Notes under the pieces: generated by a model
The model's input: the letters and a program-made list of their open reading frames with translations, nothing else
What the model was told of the DNA's origin: nothing
Databases searched by the model: none
Shown: positions 1 through 9,197 of the stretch, piece by piece
Layout: every line of letters starts with the position of its first letter
Numbering within the stretch: position 1 is the first letter of the stretch
Made by a program: the position numbers and the translations under genes
NCBI RefSeq assembly: GCF_001941625.1
Contig: NZ_CP016076.1
Span: 992,001-1,056,000 of the forward strand
Length of the DNA stretch: 64,000 nucleotides
Reading direction: 5' to 3'
Origin: Actinoalloteichus fjordicus
Lineage (GTDB): Bacteria > Actinomycetota > Actinomycetes > Mycobacteriales > Pseudonocardiaceae

Positions 1-851
1 CCCGCGACCCGCTGTCGGGTCTGCAGCGCGATCGCGCCTGCCCGCTCGGCCACCTCGGCCGCCGCCTGCTGCGGTGTCGTCACCACCAGCAGTTCGGCGT
101 TCGGGACGAGCTGCGCGACGGAGATGGCGACGTCGCCGGTTCCGGGCGGGAGGTCGAGCAGCAGGACGTCCAGGTCTCCCCAGAACACGTCGGAGAGGAA
201 CTGCTGGAGCGCGCGGTGCAGCATGGGGCCGCGCCAGACCACCGGAGCGTTGCCGGGGGTGAACATGCCGATCGAGATGAGCTTCACGCCGTGGGACTGC
301 GGCGGCATGATCATCGACTCGACCTTCGTCGGCTTGCCGCCCGCGCCGAGCATCCGGGGGATCGAGTGACCGTAGATGTCCGCGTCCACCACGCCGACCG
401 ACAGACCGCGCTGCGCCATGGCCACCGCGAGGTTGACGGTGACGCTGGACTTGCCGACCCCGCCCTTTCCGGAGGCCACGCAGTAGACGCGGGTCATGGA
501 GCCGGGCTCGGCGAAGGGGATGCGCGGTTCGGCGGCGTCGCCTCGGAGCCCGCGACGGAGTTCCGCGCGCTGCTCGTCGTTCATCACGTCGAGTTCGACA
601 AGGACCTCGCGGACACCGGGGACGGCACTGACGGCCGTGGTGACGTCCTTGGTGATCCGGTCGCGCATGGGACAGCCCGCGACGGTCAGGTAGATCGCGA
701 CGGACACGACGCCGTCCGCCGCGATGGAGACGTCTTTGACCATCCCCAGCTCGGTGATGGGCCGGTGGATCTCCGGGTCCTCGACCCGGCCGAGCGCCTC
801 GTGCACCGATGCGGACGAGGGGGTGGTGTCTGCGGGCTGCACAGTGGTCAC
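1..851 (-). CDS. mrp: Mrp/NBP35 family ATP-binding Fe-S cluster carrier (partial, C-terminus off the window)
   Basis: Reading the minus strand from a GTG at 851 gives 283 codons that leave the window without a stop. Residues 1-100 look like the MIP18/DUF59 domain (motif DPEIHRPITELG near residue 25). A deviant Walker A, SGKGGVGKS, lies at about 127-135, followed by the MRP-type stretches DADIYGHSIPRMLG and DLPPGTGD. The family is a cytosolic P-loop ATPase that carries or assembles Fe-S clusters (ApbC/Mrp). An AG-rich stretch lies about 13 bases before the GTG. The conserved carrier CxxC pair would lie beyond the window edge and cannot be checked. Confidence 0.9.
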   Translation of the reverse strand, partial: MTTVQPADTTPSSASVHEALGRVEDPEIHRPITELGMVKDVSIAADGVVSVAIYLTVAGCPMRDRITKDVTTAVSAVPGVREVLVELDVMNDEQRAELRRGLRGDAAEPRIPFAEPGSMTRVYCVASGKGGVGKSSVTVNLAVAMAQRGLSVGVVDADIYGHSIPRMLGAGGKPTKVESMIMPPQSHGVKLISIGMFTPGNAPVVWRGPMLHRALQQFLSDVFWGDLDVLLLDLPPGTGDVAISVAQLVPNAELLVVTTPQQAAAEVAERAGAIALQTRQRVA

Positions 852-1056
852 TGCTGAGCACCGACCTTCCGGTACGGGATTCGCGTCTCTCACCCCGGCC
901 TCGGGCAGCTCTCCTGCCTCCGGCCTGGGGTCGGGCGTCGCCCCTGGACAGGGGTCGAGCCGCTCAGCCCCATGCTACGGGCTGGCCCGACGGCTCCTCG
1001 TCGCCCTCTCGGCGATCTTTCTCGTCGATATCGTGCATCCGACTGGACGCGGTGAG

Positions 1057-1062
1057 TAACAT
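1057..1062 (+). promoter_or_regulatory. -10 hexamer for a leaderless marR transcript
   Basis: TAACAT lies 8 bases before the GTG start of the MarR gene, the spacing expected if transcription starts at or next to the start codon. No convincing -35 is visible and no Shine-Dalgarno lies before the GTG. Confidence 0.4.
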
Positions 1063-1070
1063 CGACTTCT

Positions 1071-1589
1071 GTGGCGGATACCGGTCTTGCCCGATTACCG
1101 ACGGACGAAGAGATGGCTGCGTGGCGTGCCTTCCTGCGCGCGCATGCGAGGGTCACCCGTTCGTTGGAAGCGGATTTGATAGCGGAGCAACGACTCTCGC
1201 TGGCTGCCTACGAAGTACTACTCCAACTGGCGGAATCCTCGGATTGCCGGCTTCGGATGACGGAGTTGGCCGATGCCGTGCTGCTTTCCAGATCGGGTGT
1301 CACCAGGCTGGTTGACCGGCTGGAACGTGCCGGACTCGTCCGTCGGAGTCGAGTCGACACGGATGGCAGGGGCGTGCTGGCGGTCCTCACCAGCCATGGC
1401 CTGGAAAGGCTGCGGACGGCCACCGAAACGCATCTGACGGGAGTGGTCCGATATTTCAGCTCGCAGCTCGCCCGCTATCAGTTGAACGTGCTGGGTGATA
1501 CCTGCATGAAATTGGCAGAGGGAAAAATTCCTTCGCCGGCAGGCGAGGTGGACCCCACGACGATCACCGCTGCTGACAGCGGTGGGTAA
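1071..1589 (+). CDS. MarR family transcriptional regulator
   Basis: This 172-residue protein has the size and layout of a MarR dimer: an N-terminal helix pair (about 10-50), a winged helix-turn-helix (about 60-110, with RMTELADAVLLSRSGVTRLV as helix-turn-recognition helix and a DGRG wing near 118) and C-terminal dimerisation helices. MarR proteins are usually ligand- or redox-responsive repressors of adjacent genes. The GTG at 1071 has no ribosome site but follows a -10-like hexamer by 8 bases, so the mRNA may be leaderless. The lyase gene downstream is 137 bases away on the same strand; whether it is a target is unknown. Confidence 0.85.
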   Translation: MADTGLARLPTDEEMAAWRAFLRAHARVTRSLEADLIAEQRLSLAAYEVLLQLAESSDCRLRMTELADAVLLSRSGVTRLVDRLERAGLVRRSRVDTDGRGVLAVLTSHGLERLRTATETHLTGVVRYFSSQLARYQLNVLGDTCMKLAEGKIPSPAGEVDPTTITAADSGG

Positions 1590-1726
1590 CCACCAGGTCA
1601 GCTGCGGGCCCTCCAGGGCGGCGCGGGCGGGTCCGGCTCCGCACCGAAGCCTGACCGCGCCGCGCCCGCTGCGGTCCTCCTAACATTCGCCGGGACGAGT
1701 CAGCCCCGAGGAGAGCGAGGATCACC

Positions 1727-2683
1727 GTGGTCGAGCGCATGCGCCCCCGTCGTTCATGCCTGGCCGTCCCCGGTTCGAGCCTGAAGATGATCGACAAGGC
1801 CAGGGGTCTGCCGGTCGACGAGTTCTTCCTGGATCTGGAGGACGCCTGCGCGCCCCCGGCCAAGGCGCAGGCACGACGCAACGCCGTCGAGTCGCTGACC
1901 GAGGGCGGCTGGGGCGGTCGCACCAGAGTGGTGCGGATCAACGGCCTGAGCACCGAGTGGGCCTACCGGGATGTGATCGAGGTGGTCGAGGGGGCAGGCG
2001 CCGATCTCGACTGTCTGCTGCTGCCCAAGGCGGAGTCCGCAGAGCAGGTCCGGTGGCTCGACGTGCTGCTGACTCAGATCGAGCTGGCGAACGGCCTCGA
2101 GGTCGGACGGATCGGCATCGAGGCGCAGATCGAGAGCGCGGGCGGCCTGGTGGCGGCCGACGAGCTGGCCCGGTCCTCGCCTCGGCTCGAGGCACTGGTG
2201 TTCGGGCCCGCGGACTTCATGGCCTCTCTCAACATGCGAAGTCTCGTGGTGGGGGAGCAGCCGCCGGGATATGACCGGGGCGATGCCTACCACTACGTGT
2301 TGATGCGGCTGCTCGTCGCGGCCAGGGCGGCAGGCATCCAGGCGGTGGACGGCCCGTATCTCCAGATCCGGGACGTCGACGGCCTGCGGCGGGTGGCCGC
2401 GAGTTCGGCCGCACTCGGCTTCGACGGCAAGTGGGTGCTGCACCCCGGCCAGGTCGACGCGGTCAACGAGGTGTTCTCCCCGAGCCAGGCGGACTACGAC
2501 CACGCCGAGAACATCCTGGACGCCTACGCCTGGCACACCTCGGCGGCGGGCGGCGCCCGAGGCGCCGTGCTGCTGGGCGAGGAGATGATCGACGAGGCCT
2601 CGCGGAAGATGGCACTGGTGATCGCGGCGAAGGGGCGGGCGGCCGGACTCGTGCGTCGGGAGCCGTGGCGGCCCGAGGACTGA
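1727..2683 (+). CDS. HpcH/HpaI aldolase / citrate-lyase beta-like CoA-ester lyase
   Basis: The protein has 318 residues, the usual length for CitE-like C-C lyases. It starts with RRSCLAVPGSS, the family's N-terminal strand, then FLDLEDACAPPAK near residue 35 carrying the acidic Mg2+ site, a VRINGL motif near 68, IEAQIESAGGL near 128 with a metal-binding Glu, and GFDGKWVLHPGQVD near 230. Relatives cleave or form malyl-, methylmalyl- or citramalyl-CoA in acyl-CoA metabolism. The exact substrate cannot be read from sequence. The start is GTG with GAGGAGAG a little upstream. Confidence 0.85.
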   Translation: MVERMRPRRSCLAVPGSSLKMIDKARGLPVDEFFLDLEDACAPPAKAQARRNAVESLTEGGWGGRTRVVRINGLSTEWAYRDVIEVVEGAGADLDCLLLPKAESAEQVRWLDVLLTQIELANGLEVGRIGIEAQIESAGGLVAADELARSSPRLEALVFGPADFMASLNMRSLVVGEQPPGYDRGDAYHYVLMRLLVAARAAGIQAVDGPYLQIRDVDGLRRVAASSAALGFDGKWVLHPGQVDAVNEVFSPSQADYDHAENILDAYAWHTSAAGGARGAVLLGEEMIDEASRKMALVIAAKGRAAGLVRREPWRPED

Positions 2684-3156
2684 TCGGACGGCTCGGCGTC
2701 GACGGCGGACGGCCGAACCGGGCCGGGCGATGACGGGCTCGGGGGCACCAGGTGGGGCGGGCGCAGGACGTCCGCTCGCCGGGCACCGGTGACGGCGGCT
2801 CCTCCTGAACCGACCCCGATGTGCACGGGCGACGGCGGGTCACGTGCGATGCGGTCGGGGGCCGCGAGCGCGCGGCGGCGAGTGTCCGGAGCACCCCGTC
2901 AGGGCCGAGACGACCCGCGTGGTCCCGCCTGCGCCACGCGGGTCCGGCGTCCGCCGCTGCGAACCCGAGAGTGCGTGCTCTGCCTGCCCTTTCGGGCGGC
3001 AATACGTCACATCGGGGGACGCCGTCGGGCGGAGTGGTCGCCCCCGCGAGCAGCATGGATCATGGGTATGTCTGATTCGTCGTTCTGTCGGGGGCGGAAC
3101 TGTCAGGCGTGCCGATCGTTGGCAGGATGCAGGTTCTCACGTTCATGAGGGGAGAC
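2684..3156. other. Intergenic stretch without a supported gene
   Basis: This 473-base region between the lyase and the stress-type protein has short high-GC open frames on both strands, but none has a ribosome site, a recognisable domain or a convincing start. I see no clear hairpin terminator. Confidence 0.5.
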
Positions 3157-3687
3157 ATGGTGACAAGTCCGTTCGGCGGTACCGGTGGCGGCTCGCCGGG
3201 AGCGCCCAGGCTGCCCACGCCCCCCACCGGGTGGCCTATCGGGTCCTACGCCACCTACGAGGAGGCGCAGCGGGCGGTGGATCACCTCGCCGACGGTGAC
3301 TTCCCCGTCCAGGAGGTCACGATCGTCGGCGTCGACCTGATGCTGGTGGAGCGCGTGACGGGCAAGCTGTCCTGGGGGAAGGTCCTCGGCGGCGGCGCGG
3401 CCTCCGGCGCGTGGTTCGGCCTCTTCGTCGGTGTGCTGCTGAGTCTGTTCGGCAGCCCGGACGGCTTCATACTCGGCCCGATCCTCGTCGGCCTGGCCAC
3501 CGGTGTGCTGTTCGGCGTCCTCTTCGCGGCGGCGACCTATGCCTCCGCCAGGGGACGGCGTGACTTCATGTCGGCCAGCCAGCTCGTGGCCGGTCGCTAC
3601 GACGTGCTCTGCCAGCCGAGGCACGCGGAACAGGGGCGGGACATCCTGGCCAGGCTGGCGATGGGCCCCCGACGCACCACTTCCTGA
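3157..3687 (+). CDS. General-stress-protein-17M-like membrane protein
   Basis: The ATG at 3157 is preceded by GAGGGG at 5-base spacing, which supports it over upstream in-frame codons and gives 176 residues. Residues 25-75 (GSYATYEEAQRAVDHLAD through VTIVGVDL) match the small alpha/beta domain of YflT/GSP17M-type proteins. Two hydrophobic segments at about 88-107 and 114-133 form a glycine-rich membrane hairpin, and the C-terminus is a cytosolic DVLCQP tail. Actinobacteria carry many such proteins; the molecular role is unknown. The N-terminal 20 residues are Gly/Pro/Ser-rich. Confidence 0.75.
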   Translation: MVTSPFGGTGGGSPGAPRLPTPPTGWPIGSYATYEEAQRAVDHLADGDFPVQEVTIVGVDLMLVERVTGKLSWGKVLGGGAASGAWFGLFVGVLLSLFGSPDGFILGPILVGLATGVLFGVLFAAATYASARGRRDFMSASQLVAGRYDVLCQPRHAEQGRDILARLAMGPRRTTS

Positions 3688-3762
3688 TCGACCCTCTCTC
3701 CGGACCTACGGCCCCGTTTGATAACAGGCTGGTGGCAGCCGCAGGCAATCCGCCCGGGGTTG

Positions 3763-3791
3763 TTGCGAGCCGTGATCTTCGGGCCTAGGTT
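3763..3791 (+). promoter_or_regulatory. Vegetative-type promoter of the lpqY-sugABC-like operon
   Basis: TTGCGA at 3763-3768 and TAGGTT at 3786-3791 are separated by exactly 17 bases, a good match to an actinobacterial SigA/HrdB promoter. It predicts a leader of about 165 nt before the ATG at 3961. That leader contains a small hairpin at 3843-3856 (ACCCC/GGGGT arms, 4-base loop). I do not recognise a known riboswitch in it. Confidence 0.55.
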
Positions 3792-3960
3792 TTACCCACC
3801 GTTCCCGAGGTGTGCGGGTTTTCACACTTCGTTCCTGGTTCTACCCCCGAAGGGGTGAGCCGCGGGATGGGCACAGTGAGGTGCCGGCCGTGTGTGGTGG
3901 TCCGGGTCGTCGATGACCACCCGGTTCGACTTCCCTCGGTGCGGCGGGAAGGAGACAGGG

Positions 3961-5244
3961 ATGAACGGTCCCGCGACTCGGTCGCGGTCTGGGAGGGCGA
4001 AGGGGCGAAAGGCGGCCGTCGCCGCCACGGCTCTGCTCGTCGCACCGCTGGCGGGTTGTGCCGCCGGCGCGGACGACGGAATCACGATCAACCTGTATTA
4101 CGCCCCGGAGCAGAACTTTCAGACCGTCGTCGACAACTGCAACGAGGAGGCCGACGGGCGCTACCGCATCGCCTACAACATCCTGCCGCGCGGCGCGGAT
4201 GATCAGCGCACCCAGATGGCTCGGCGACTCGCCGCCGAGGACACCAGCATGGACATCCTCGGACTGGACATCACCTGGACCCAGGAGTTCGCGGGTGCGG
4301 GCTGGACACTGGAGTGGACGGGCGAGCACCGAGCCGAGGTGGAGGACGGCACCCTGGAGGGGCCGCTGGAGTCCGCCCGCTACGAGGACCGCCTCTACGC
4401 TGCGCCGAAGAACACCAACGTCCAACTGCTCTGGTACCGCACCGACCTGGTCGACTCGCCCCCGGAGACCTGGGGCGAGATGATCGAGCTGTCGCAGGAG
4501 CTGCGGGACGCGGGCGAGACCTACCAGGTCAACGCCACCGGCGCTCAGTACGAGGGCCTGGTCGTCATCTACAACAGCATCGTCGCCTCCGCAGGCGGCT
4601 CGATCCTCTCCGAGGACGGGACCCAGGCGGTCTTCGACGAGGGCGCGGTGCGCGGCCTCGAGGTGTTGCAGGACTTCGCCTCGGCGGGCGTCACCGACCA
4701 GTCCTTCACCAATGCGATGGAGGACGAGGCGCGGCTGGCCTTCCAGTCCGGCAACGGTGCGTTCCAGCTGAACTGGCCGTACGTCTACCCGGCCATGCAG
4801 TCCGAGGCCCCGGAGCTGGCGGAGAACGTGAGCTGGGCGCGGTATCCGGGTGTCGAGCCCGGCGTGCCGTCGCGGGTCTCCATCGGCGGCTTCAACCTCG
4901 GCATCAGCCGGTACACCGAGCATCCCGACGAGGCGTTCGAGGCCGCGTTGTGCCTGCGCAACGCGGAGAACCAGCAGTACTCCGCGATCAACGACGGCGT
5001 GCCGCCGACCATCGAGAGCGTCTACGACGAGCCCGAGATGGAAGACGCATACCCGATGAAGGACGTCATCCTGGAGGAGTTGCAGGATGCGGCGAACCGG
5101 CCGTTGACCCCGGCCTACCAGAACGTCTCGACGGTGCTGGCCGCCACGCTCTCGCCGCCGGGGAACATCGTTCCCGAGGCCACGGCCGAGGAACTGCGGC
5201 AGTCCGTTCAGGACGCCCTGGAGTCGAAGGGGGTCCTGCCGTGA
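3961..5244 (+). CDS. lpqY: ABC transporter sugar-binding lipoprotein, LpqY-like
   Basis: The ATG at 3961 follows GGGAAGGAGA at good spacing and gives 427 residues. The signal peptide has an Arg/Lys-rich n-region, a short hydrophobic core and the lipobox LAGC with the lipidated Cys at residue 33. The rest is a family-1 extracellular solute-binding protein (YAPEQNFQTVVDNCN near 45; WTQEFAGAGW near 105; YAAPKNTNVQLLWYRTDL near 145). The order binding protein-permease-permease-ATPase matches the mycobacterial trehalose importer LpqY-SugA-SugB-SugC. Trehalose specificity is inferred from this order only. The stop overlaps the next start (GTGA). Confidence 0.85.
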   Translation: MNGPATRSRSGRAKGRKAAVAATALLVAPLAGCAAGADDGITINLYYAPEQNFQTVVDNCNEEADGRYRIAYNILPRGADDQRTQMARRLAAEDTSMDILGLDITWTQEFAGAGWTLEWTGEHRAEVEDGTLEGPLESARYEDRLYAAPKNTNVQLLWYRTDLVDSPPETWGEMIELSQELRDAGETYQVNATGAQYEGLVVIYNSIVASAGGSILSEDGTQAVFDEGAVRGLEVLQDFASAGVTDQSFTNAMEDEARLAFQSGNGAFQLNWPYVYPAMQSEAPELAENVSWARYPGVEPGVPSRVSIGGFNLGISRYTEHPDEAFEAALCLRNAENQQYSAINDGVPPTIESVYDEPEMEDAYPMKDVILEELQDAANRPLTPAYQNVSTVLAATLSPPGNIVPEATAEELRQSVQDALESKGVLP

Positions 5245-6209
5245 GTGAGCCGACCGGTACCGCCGATCCGCAGCCCGCAGTCGCCGCACCCGGCGCGGTC
5301 ACGACGTCCCGCCGCCGCAAGGCGCCGTTGTCGGAGGGCCGCAAGGCCGAGCGAAGGCTGGGCTGGCTCCTCTGTGCGCCTGCCGCGCTGGTGATGGTGC
5401 TCGTCACAGCCTGGCCGATCATCTACTCGGTGTGGCTGTCGTTGCAGCGCTTCGACCTGAAGTTCCCGGATGAGCGTGAGTTCATCTGGTTCGAGAACTA
5501 CGTCACGGTGCTGACCAACGGCTACTGGTGGGGTGCCTTCGGCGTCACCGTGCTGATCACCCTGGTCTCGGTGGCGATCGAGCTGGTCCTGGGCATGGCC
5601 CTGGCCCTGGTGATGCACCGGACCATCGTCGGACGCGGCCTGGTGCGGACCTCGGCGCTGATCCCGTACGGCATCGTCACCGTCGTCGCCGCCTTCTCCT
5701 GGCGGTACGCGTGGACGCCGGAGACCGGCTATCTGGCGAACCTCTTCGGCGGGGGAGCCCCGTTGACCGAGCAGGCCAGCGCGCTGGGCGTCATCATCCT
5801 GGCCGAGGTCTGGAAGACCACGCCCTTCATGGCCCTGCTGCTGATGGCGGGCCTGGCACTGGTGCCGAACGACCTGCTCAAGGCGGCGGCCATCGACGGT
5901 GCAGGCGGCTGGCAGCGCTTCACCAAGGTCATCATCCCGGTGATGAAGCCCGCGATCCTGGTCGCCCTGCTGTTCCGCACCCTCGACGCGTTCCGCGTCT
6001 TCGACAACATCTACGTGCTCACCTCCGGAGCACAGGACACCTCCTCGGTGTCGATGCTGGCGCAGACGAACCTGATCAAGGGGCTGAACCTCGGCATCGG
6101 CTCCACGATGTCAGTGCTGATCTTCATCGCGGTGGCGATCATCGCGTTCATCTTTATCAAGCTGTTCGGCACCTCCGCGCCGGGCAGCGACAACGAGGGG
6201 AGGCGCTGA
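5241..6209 (+). CDS. sugA: ABC sugar transporter permease, SugA-like
   Basis: The GTG at 5241 overlaps the stop of the binding-protein gene by four bases, implying translational coupling, and gives 322 residues. After a charged cytosolic N-terminus (to about 33) there are about six membrane segments, beginning with [20 protein letters not shown]. The EAA loop that docks on the ATPase is seen as [20 protein letters not shown] near residue 215. It pairs with the following permease to form the membrane channel. The last base of its TGA is the first base of the next ATG. Confidence 0.85.
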   Translation: MSEPTGTADPQPAVAAPGAVTTSRRRKAPLSEGRKAERRLGWLLCAPAALVMVLVTAWPIIYSVWLSLQRFDLKFPDEREFIWFENYVTVLTNGYWWGAFGVTVLITLVSVAIELVLGMALALVMHRTIVGRGLVRTSALIPYGIVTVVAAFSWRYAWTPETGYLANLFGGGAPLTEQASALGVIILAEVWKTTPFMALLLMAGLALVPNDLLKAAAIDGAGGWQRFTKVIIPVMKPAILVALLFRTLDAFRVFDNIYVLTSGAQDTSSVSMLAQTNLIKGLNLGIGSTMSVLIFIAVAIIAFIFIKLFGTSAPGSDNEGRR

Positions 6210-7054
6210 TGGCCGCCTTCGGCGCGACCGCCACCAGGAACCGCAAGCTCGGCTGGACGCTGATCAACGCCGTCGTCGTGGTGTACGCCCTGGTGCCGGT
6301 GCTGTGGATCGCCTCGCTCTCGTTCAAGACCCCCGGCACGATCACCGACGGGAACTTCATCCCCCGCGAATGGACGCTGGAGAACTACGCGTCGATCTTC
6401 AGCACCGGACAGTTCATCCGTGCGCTGGGCAACTCCATCGGCATCGCACTCATCGCGACGCTGATCGCCGTGGTGCTCGGCACGATGGCGGCCTACGCCA
6501 TCGCCAGGCTGACCTTCCCCGGCAAACGGCTGCTGGTCGGGGTGTCGCTGCTCATCGCGATGTTCCCGCAGATCTCCCTGGTGTCGCCGCTGTTCGAGAT
6601 CGAGCGGGCCCTCGGGCTCTTCGACACCTGGCTGGGACTGATCCTGCCGTACATCACCTTCTCGCTGCCGCTGGCGATCTACACGCTGTCGGCCTTCTTC
6701 CGGGAGATCCCCTGGGAGCTGGAGAAGGCGGCGAAGATGGACGGCGCCACGCCCGCACAGGCCTTCCGGCGGGTCATCGCCCCGCTGGCGGCGCCGGGCG
6801 TGTTCACCACGGCCATCCTGGTGTTCATCTTCTGCTGGAACGACTTCCTGTTCGCGTTGACGCTCACCTCGACGGAGTCGTCGCGGACGGTGCCGGTGGC
6901 ACTGTCGTTCTTCACCGGAGACTCGCAGTTCGAGGATCCGACCGGGTCGATCTCCGCGGCAGCCGTGGTGATCACGATCCCGATCATTCTGTTCGTGTTG
7001 TTCTTCCAACGCCGCATCGTCGCCGGGCTGACCTCCGGCGCTGTGAAGGGATGA
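6209..7054 (+). CDS. sugB: ABC sugar transporter permease, SugB-like
   Basis: The ATG at 6209 lies in a TGATG overlap with the upstream permease stop, with GAGGGGAGG as a ribosome site inside the upstream gene. The 281-residue product has six predicted membrane helices and the EAA loop [20 protein letters not shown] near residue 178. This is the usual MalG-side permease of carbohydrate ABC importers. The ATPase gene begins 8 bases after its stop. Confidence 0.85.
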   Translation: MAAFGATATRNRKLGWTLINAVVVVYALVPVLWIASLSFKTPGTITDGNFIPREWTLENYASIFSTGQFIRALGNSIGIALIATLIAVVLGTMAAYAIARLTFPGKRLLVGVSLLIAMFPQISLVSPLFEIERALGLFDTWLGLILPYITFSLPLAIYTLSAFFREIPWELEKAAKMDGATPAQAFRRVIAPLAAPGVFTTAILVFIFCWNDFLFALTLTSTESSRTVPVALSFFTGDSQFEDPTGSISAAAVVITIPIILFVLFFQRRIVAGLTSGAVKG

Positions 7055-7062
7055 GGTGACCA

Positions 7063-8241
7063 GTGGCTGAGATCGTCCTGGACAAGGTGACCAAGCAGTA
7101 TCCCGACGGCGCGGTCGCGGTGAAGGATGTGGACATCGAGATCGCCGACGGCGAGTTCGTCATCCTGGTCGGCCCGTCCGGCTGCGGGAAGTCCACCACG
7201 CTGAACATGATCGCCGGGCTGGAGGACATCAGCGCGGGCGAGCTGCGGATCGCGGGCGAGCGGGTCAACGACCGCGCGCCCAAGGATCGGGACATCGCGA
7301 TGGTGTTCCAGTCCTACGCGCTCTACCCGCACATGACGGTGCGAGAGAACATGGCCTTCCCGCTGCGGCTGGCCAAGGTCGACGACGCGACGGTGAACAG
7401 CAAGGTCGCCGAGGCGGCCAAGACGCTGGACCTCACCGCACATCTCGATCGCAAGCCCGCGAACCTCTCCGGCGGGCAGCGGCAGCGGGTCGCGATGGGG
7501 CGGGCGATCGTCCGCAGCCCCAAGGCGTTCCTGATGGACGAGCCGCTGTCCAACCTCGACGCCAAGCTGCGCGTGCAGATGCGGACGTCGGTGTCCAAGC
7601 TGCAGAAGAAGCTGGGCACCACGATGGTCTACGTCACCCACGACCAGACCGAGGCCATGACCCTCGGCGATCGCGTCGTGGTGATGCGGGGCGGTGCGGT
7701 GCAGCAGATCGGCTCGCCGCAGTTCCTCTACGACCACCCGGCGAACCTGTTCGTCGCCGGGTTCATCGGCTCGCCCGCGATGAACTTCCTGGCAGGCGAG
7801 ATCGCCGACGACACACTGCGCACGCCGTTGGGCTCGGTGCACATCACCGACCGGACCCGGCGGCTCCTCGAGGCGTCGAAGGCGCCGCGCGAGGTCATCC
7901 TCGGCGTCCGTCCGGAGCACTTCGAGGACGCGGCTCTGATCGAGGAGTCGGTGCGGAGCAAGGGCGGGCTGTTCACCGCCGAGGTCGACGTGGTCGAGTC
8001 GATGGGTTCGGACAAGTACGTCTACCTGGCGGTCGAGGAGCGGGCGAGTTCCGCGGAACTGGACGAGCTGGCAGCCGACGCGGGGACCTCGGACGTCCCC
8101 TCGTCGGAGGGCCACCTCGTGACCAGGCTCTCCTCGACCTCGACGGCCAGGGAGGGCGCGACGCACGAGGTCTGGTTCGACGCGGACAAGATCCAACTGT
8201 TCGACCCGGCCGACGGTCGCAACCTGACCCGCGAGGCCTGA
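7063..8241 (+). CDS. sugC: ABC transporter ATPase, SugC/MsmK/UgpC-like
   Basis: The 392-residue protein has a full ABC ATPase set: Walker A GPSGCGKST at 37-45, Q-loop MVFQSYALYPH near 80, signature LSGGQRQR near 134, Walker B FLMDEPLSNLD near 155 and H-loop VTHDQTEA near 188. The C-terminal 150 residues form the OB/TOBE regulatory domain typical of sugar-importer ATPases (GVRPEHFED near 284). An acidic, Ser-rich insertion lies near 325-350. It should energise the two permeases just upstream. The start is GTG, 8 bases after the sugB-like stop. Confidence 0.88.
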   Translation: MAEIVLDKVTKQYPDGAVAVKDVDIEIADGEFVILVGPSGCGKSTTLNMIAGLEDISAGELRIAGERVNDRAPKDRDIAMVFQSYALYPHMTVRENMAFPLRLAKVDDATVNSKVAEAAKTLDLTAHLDRKPANLSGGQRQRVAMGRAIVRSPKAFLMDEPLSNLDAKLRVQMRTSVSKLQKKLGTTMVYVTHDQTEAMTLGDRVVVMRGGAVQQIGSPQFLYDHPANLFVAGFIGSPAMNFLAGEIADDTLRTPLGSVHITDRTRRLLEASKAPREVILGVRPEHFEDAALIEESVRSKGGLFTAEVDVVESMGSDKYVYLAVEERASSAELDELAADAGTSDVPSSEGHLVTRLSSTSTAREGATHEVWFDADKIQLFDPADGRNLTREA

Positions 8242-8306
8242 ACCGCTGATCGGCCCATGCCGAGGTGACGGCGACGGGCGTCGTTCGACGACCAGCTCTG
8301 GTCGGT

Positions 8307-8340
8307 CGGGCGAGGCCCGTCGCCTGAGCGGCTCGCCCGC
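8307..8340. terminator. Candidate bidirectional hairpin between convergent genes
   Basis: GGGCGAG and CTCGCCC arms separated by about 18 bases lie between the ends of the convergent sugC-like and ParB-like genes. There is no U-tract, as is common for actinomycete terminators. The loop is long, so confidence is modest. Confidence 0.35.
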
Positions 8341-8348
8341 CGCCGCTG

Positions 8349-9197
8349 TCAGCGTCGCGCGACGCTGCTGCGGACGGCCGCGATCACCTCGTCGTCCCAT
8401 CGATGGGTCCGCATCAGCCGGTAGCGTTCCTCCCCCACCGCGAGGTAGGCCTCGGCCTCGGTGCGGTCGCCGATCAGGTCGGCCTGCCGCAGCATCGCGA
8501 TAACGGGGATGAACTCCTCCTCGTACCAGCGCAGCGCCACCGCCTGGCGGTCGAGGAACCGTCCCTCGTCCTGCATGACCCGGAAACCCCAGGCCTCGAC
8601 GGTCTCGCTCAACTCCGTGTACCGCCAGGCGTCGGGGAGGGAGATCGCCGCCCTGGCCTCGCCCCGCAGCGGCACTCGTTCGAGGAACAGCCTGCGGTCG
8701 TTCTTCACCATCAGGTCACCCCGGAAGCGGATGTCGCCCGCGTGCAGCATGGTGACGACCTCGGTGACATAGGCGTCGATCGTCTCCAGGCCCTGCGCCA
8801 GCGCCACCGACACCCGGTGGTGGCCGTCCTTGACGAAGTGCAGGTCGCCGATCCGGTAGACGTCGATCGGCGGCACCGACTCGCCGCGTCGCCGAGCCAG
8901 CGCCAGCCGTTCCCATCGCTCCCGGACTCGAGCCGAGGTCGGGCGGAAACGCCGGTCGAAGTCCCGCGTCCGGTCCACGCTGCCGACGATGGAGTCCAGC
9001 CGCAGCACCCGGAGGCCGATCCTGCGCTGCCCGCGCTGGCCGAGGGCGGACAGGACCTCGTCGAAGGGCAGCATCACGTTCACGTCGTCGGGCTCGCGGC
9101 GCAGCCACATGGCGAGCCGGGCCAACACCTGCCTGCGGCGGACGCGCAGGAAGTCGTACTCCGCGTCGGCTCTGGGGAATCCGGTGTCACGACGCAT
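8349..9197 (-). CDS. ParB-like (sulfiredoxin-fold) protein
   Basis: The ATG at 9197 has an excellent GAGGAG ribosome site at 7-base spacing and gives 282 residues. Residues 40-140 contain a ParB/Srx-like segment, with PPIDVYRIGDLHFVKDGHHR near 110-130 as the characteristic box, then a VSVALA helix. Homologues in actinobacteria are often labelled 'chromosome partitioning protein ParB', but there is no helix-turn-helix or parS partner here, so a segregation role is doubtful. The same frame is open upstream into the metallophosphoesterase frame, so a fused product is also possible. Confidence 0.7.
   Translation of the reverse strand: MRRDTGFPRADAEYDFLRVRRRQVLARLAMWLRREPDDVNVMLPFDEVLSALGQRGQRRIGLRVLRLDSIVGSVDRTRDFDRRFRPTSARVRERWERLALARRRGESVPPIDVYRIGDLHFVKDGHHRVSVALAQGLETIDAYVTEVVTMLHAGDIRFRGDLMVKNDRRLFLERVPLRGEARAAISLPDAWRYTELSETVEAWGFRVMQDEGRFLDRQAVALRWYEEEFIPVIAMLRQADLIGDRTEAEAYLAVGEERYRLMRTHRWDDEVIAAVRSSVARR

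Noticed and set aside
3792-3960. Riboswitch in the lpqY leader
   Set aside because: Only one short hairpin is seen; no c-di-AMP, cobalamin or other known riboswitch motif could be matched.
8349-9197. True chromosome-segregation ParB
   Set aside because: No ParA neighbour, no helix-turn-helix and no parS-like palindrome nearby; only the Srx/ParB-like fold segment is shared.
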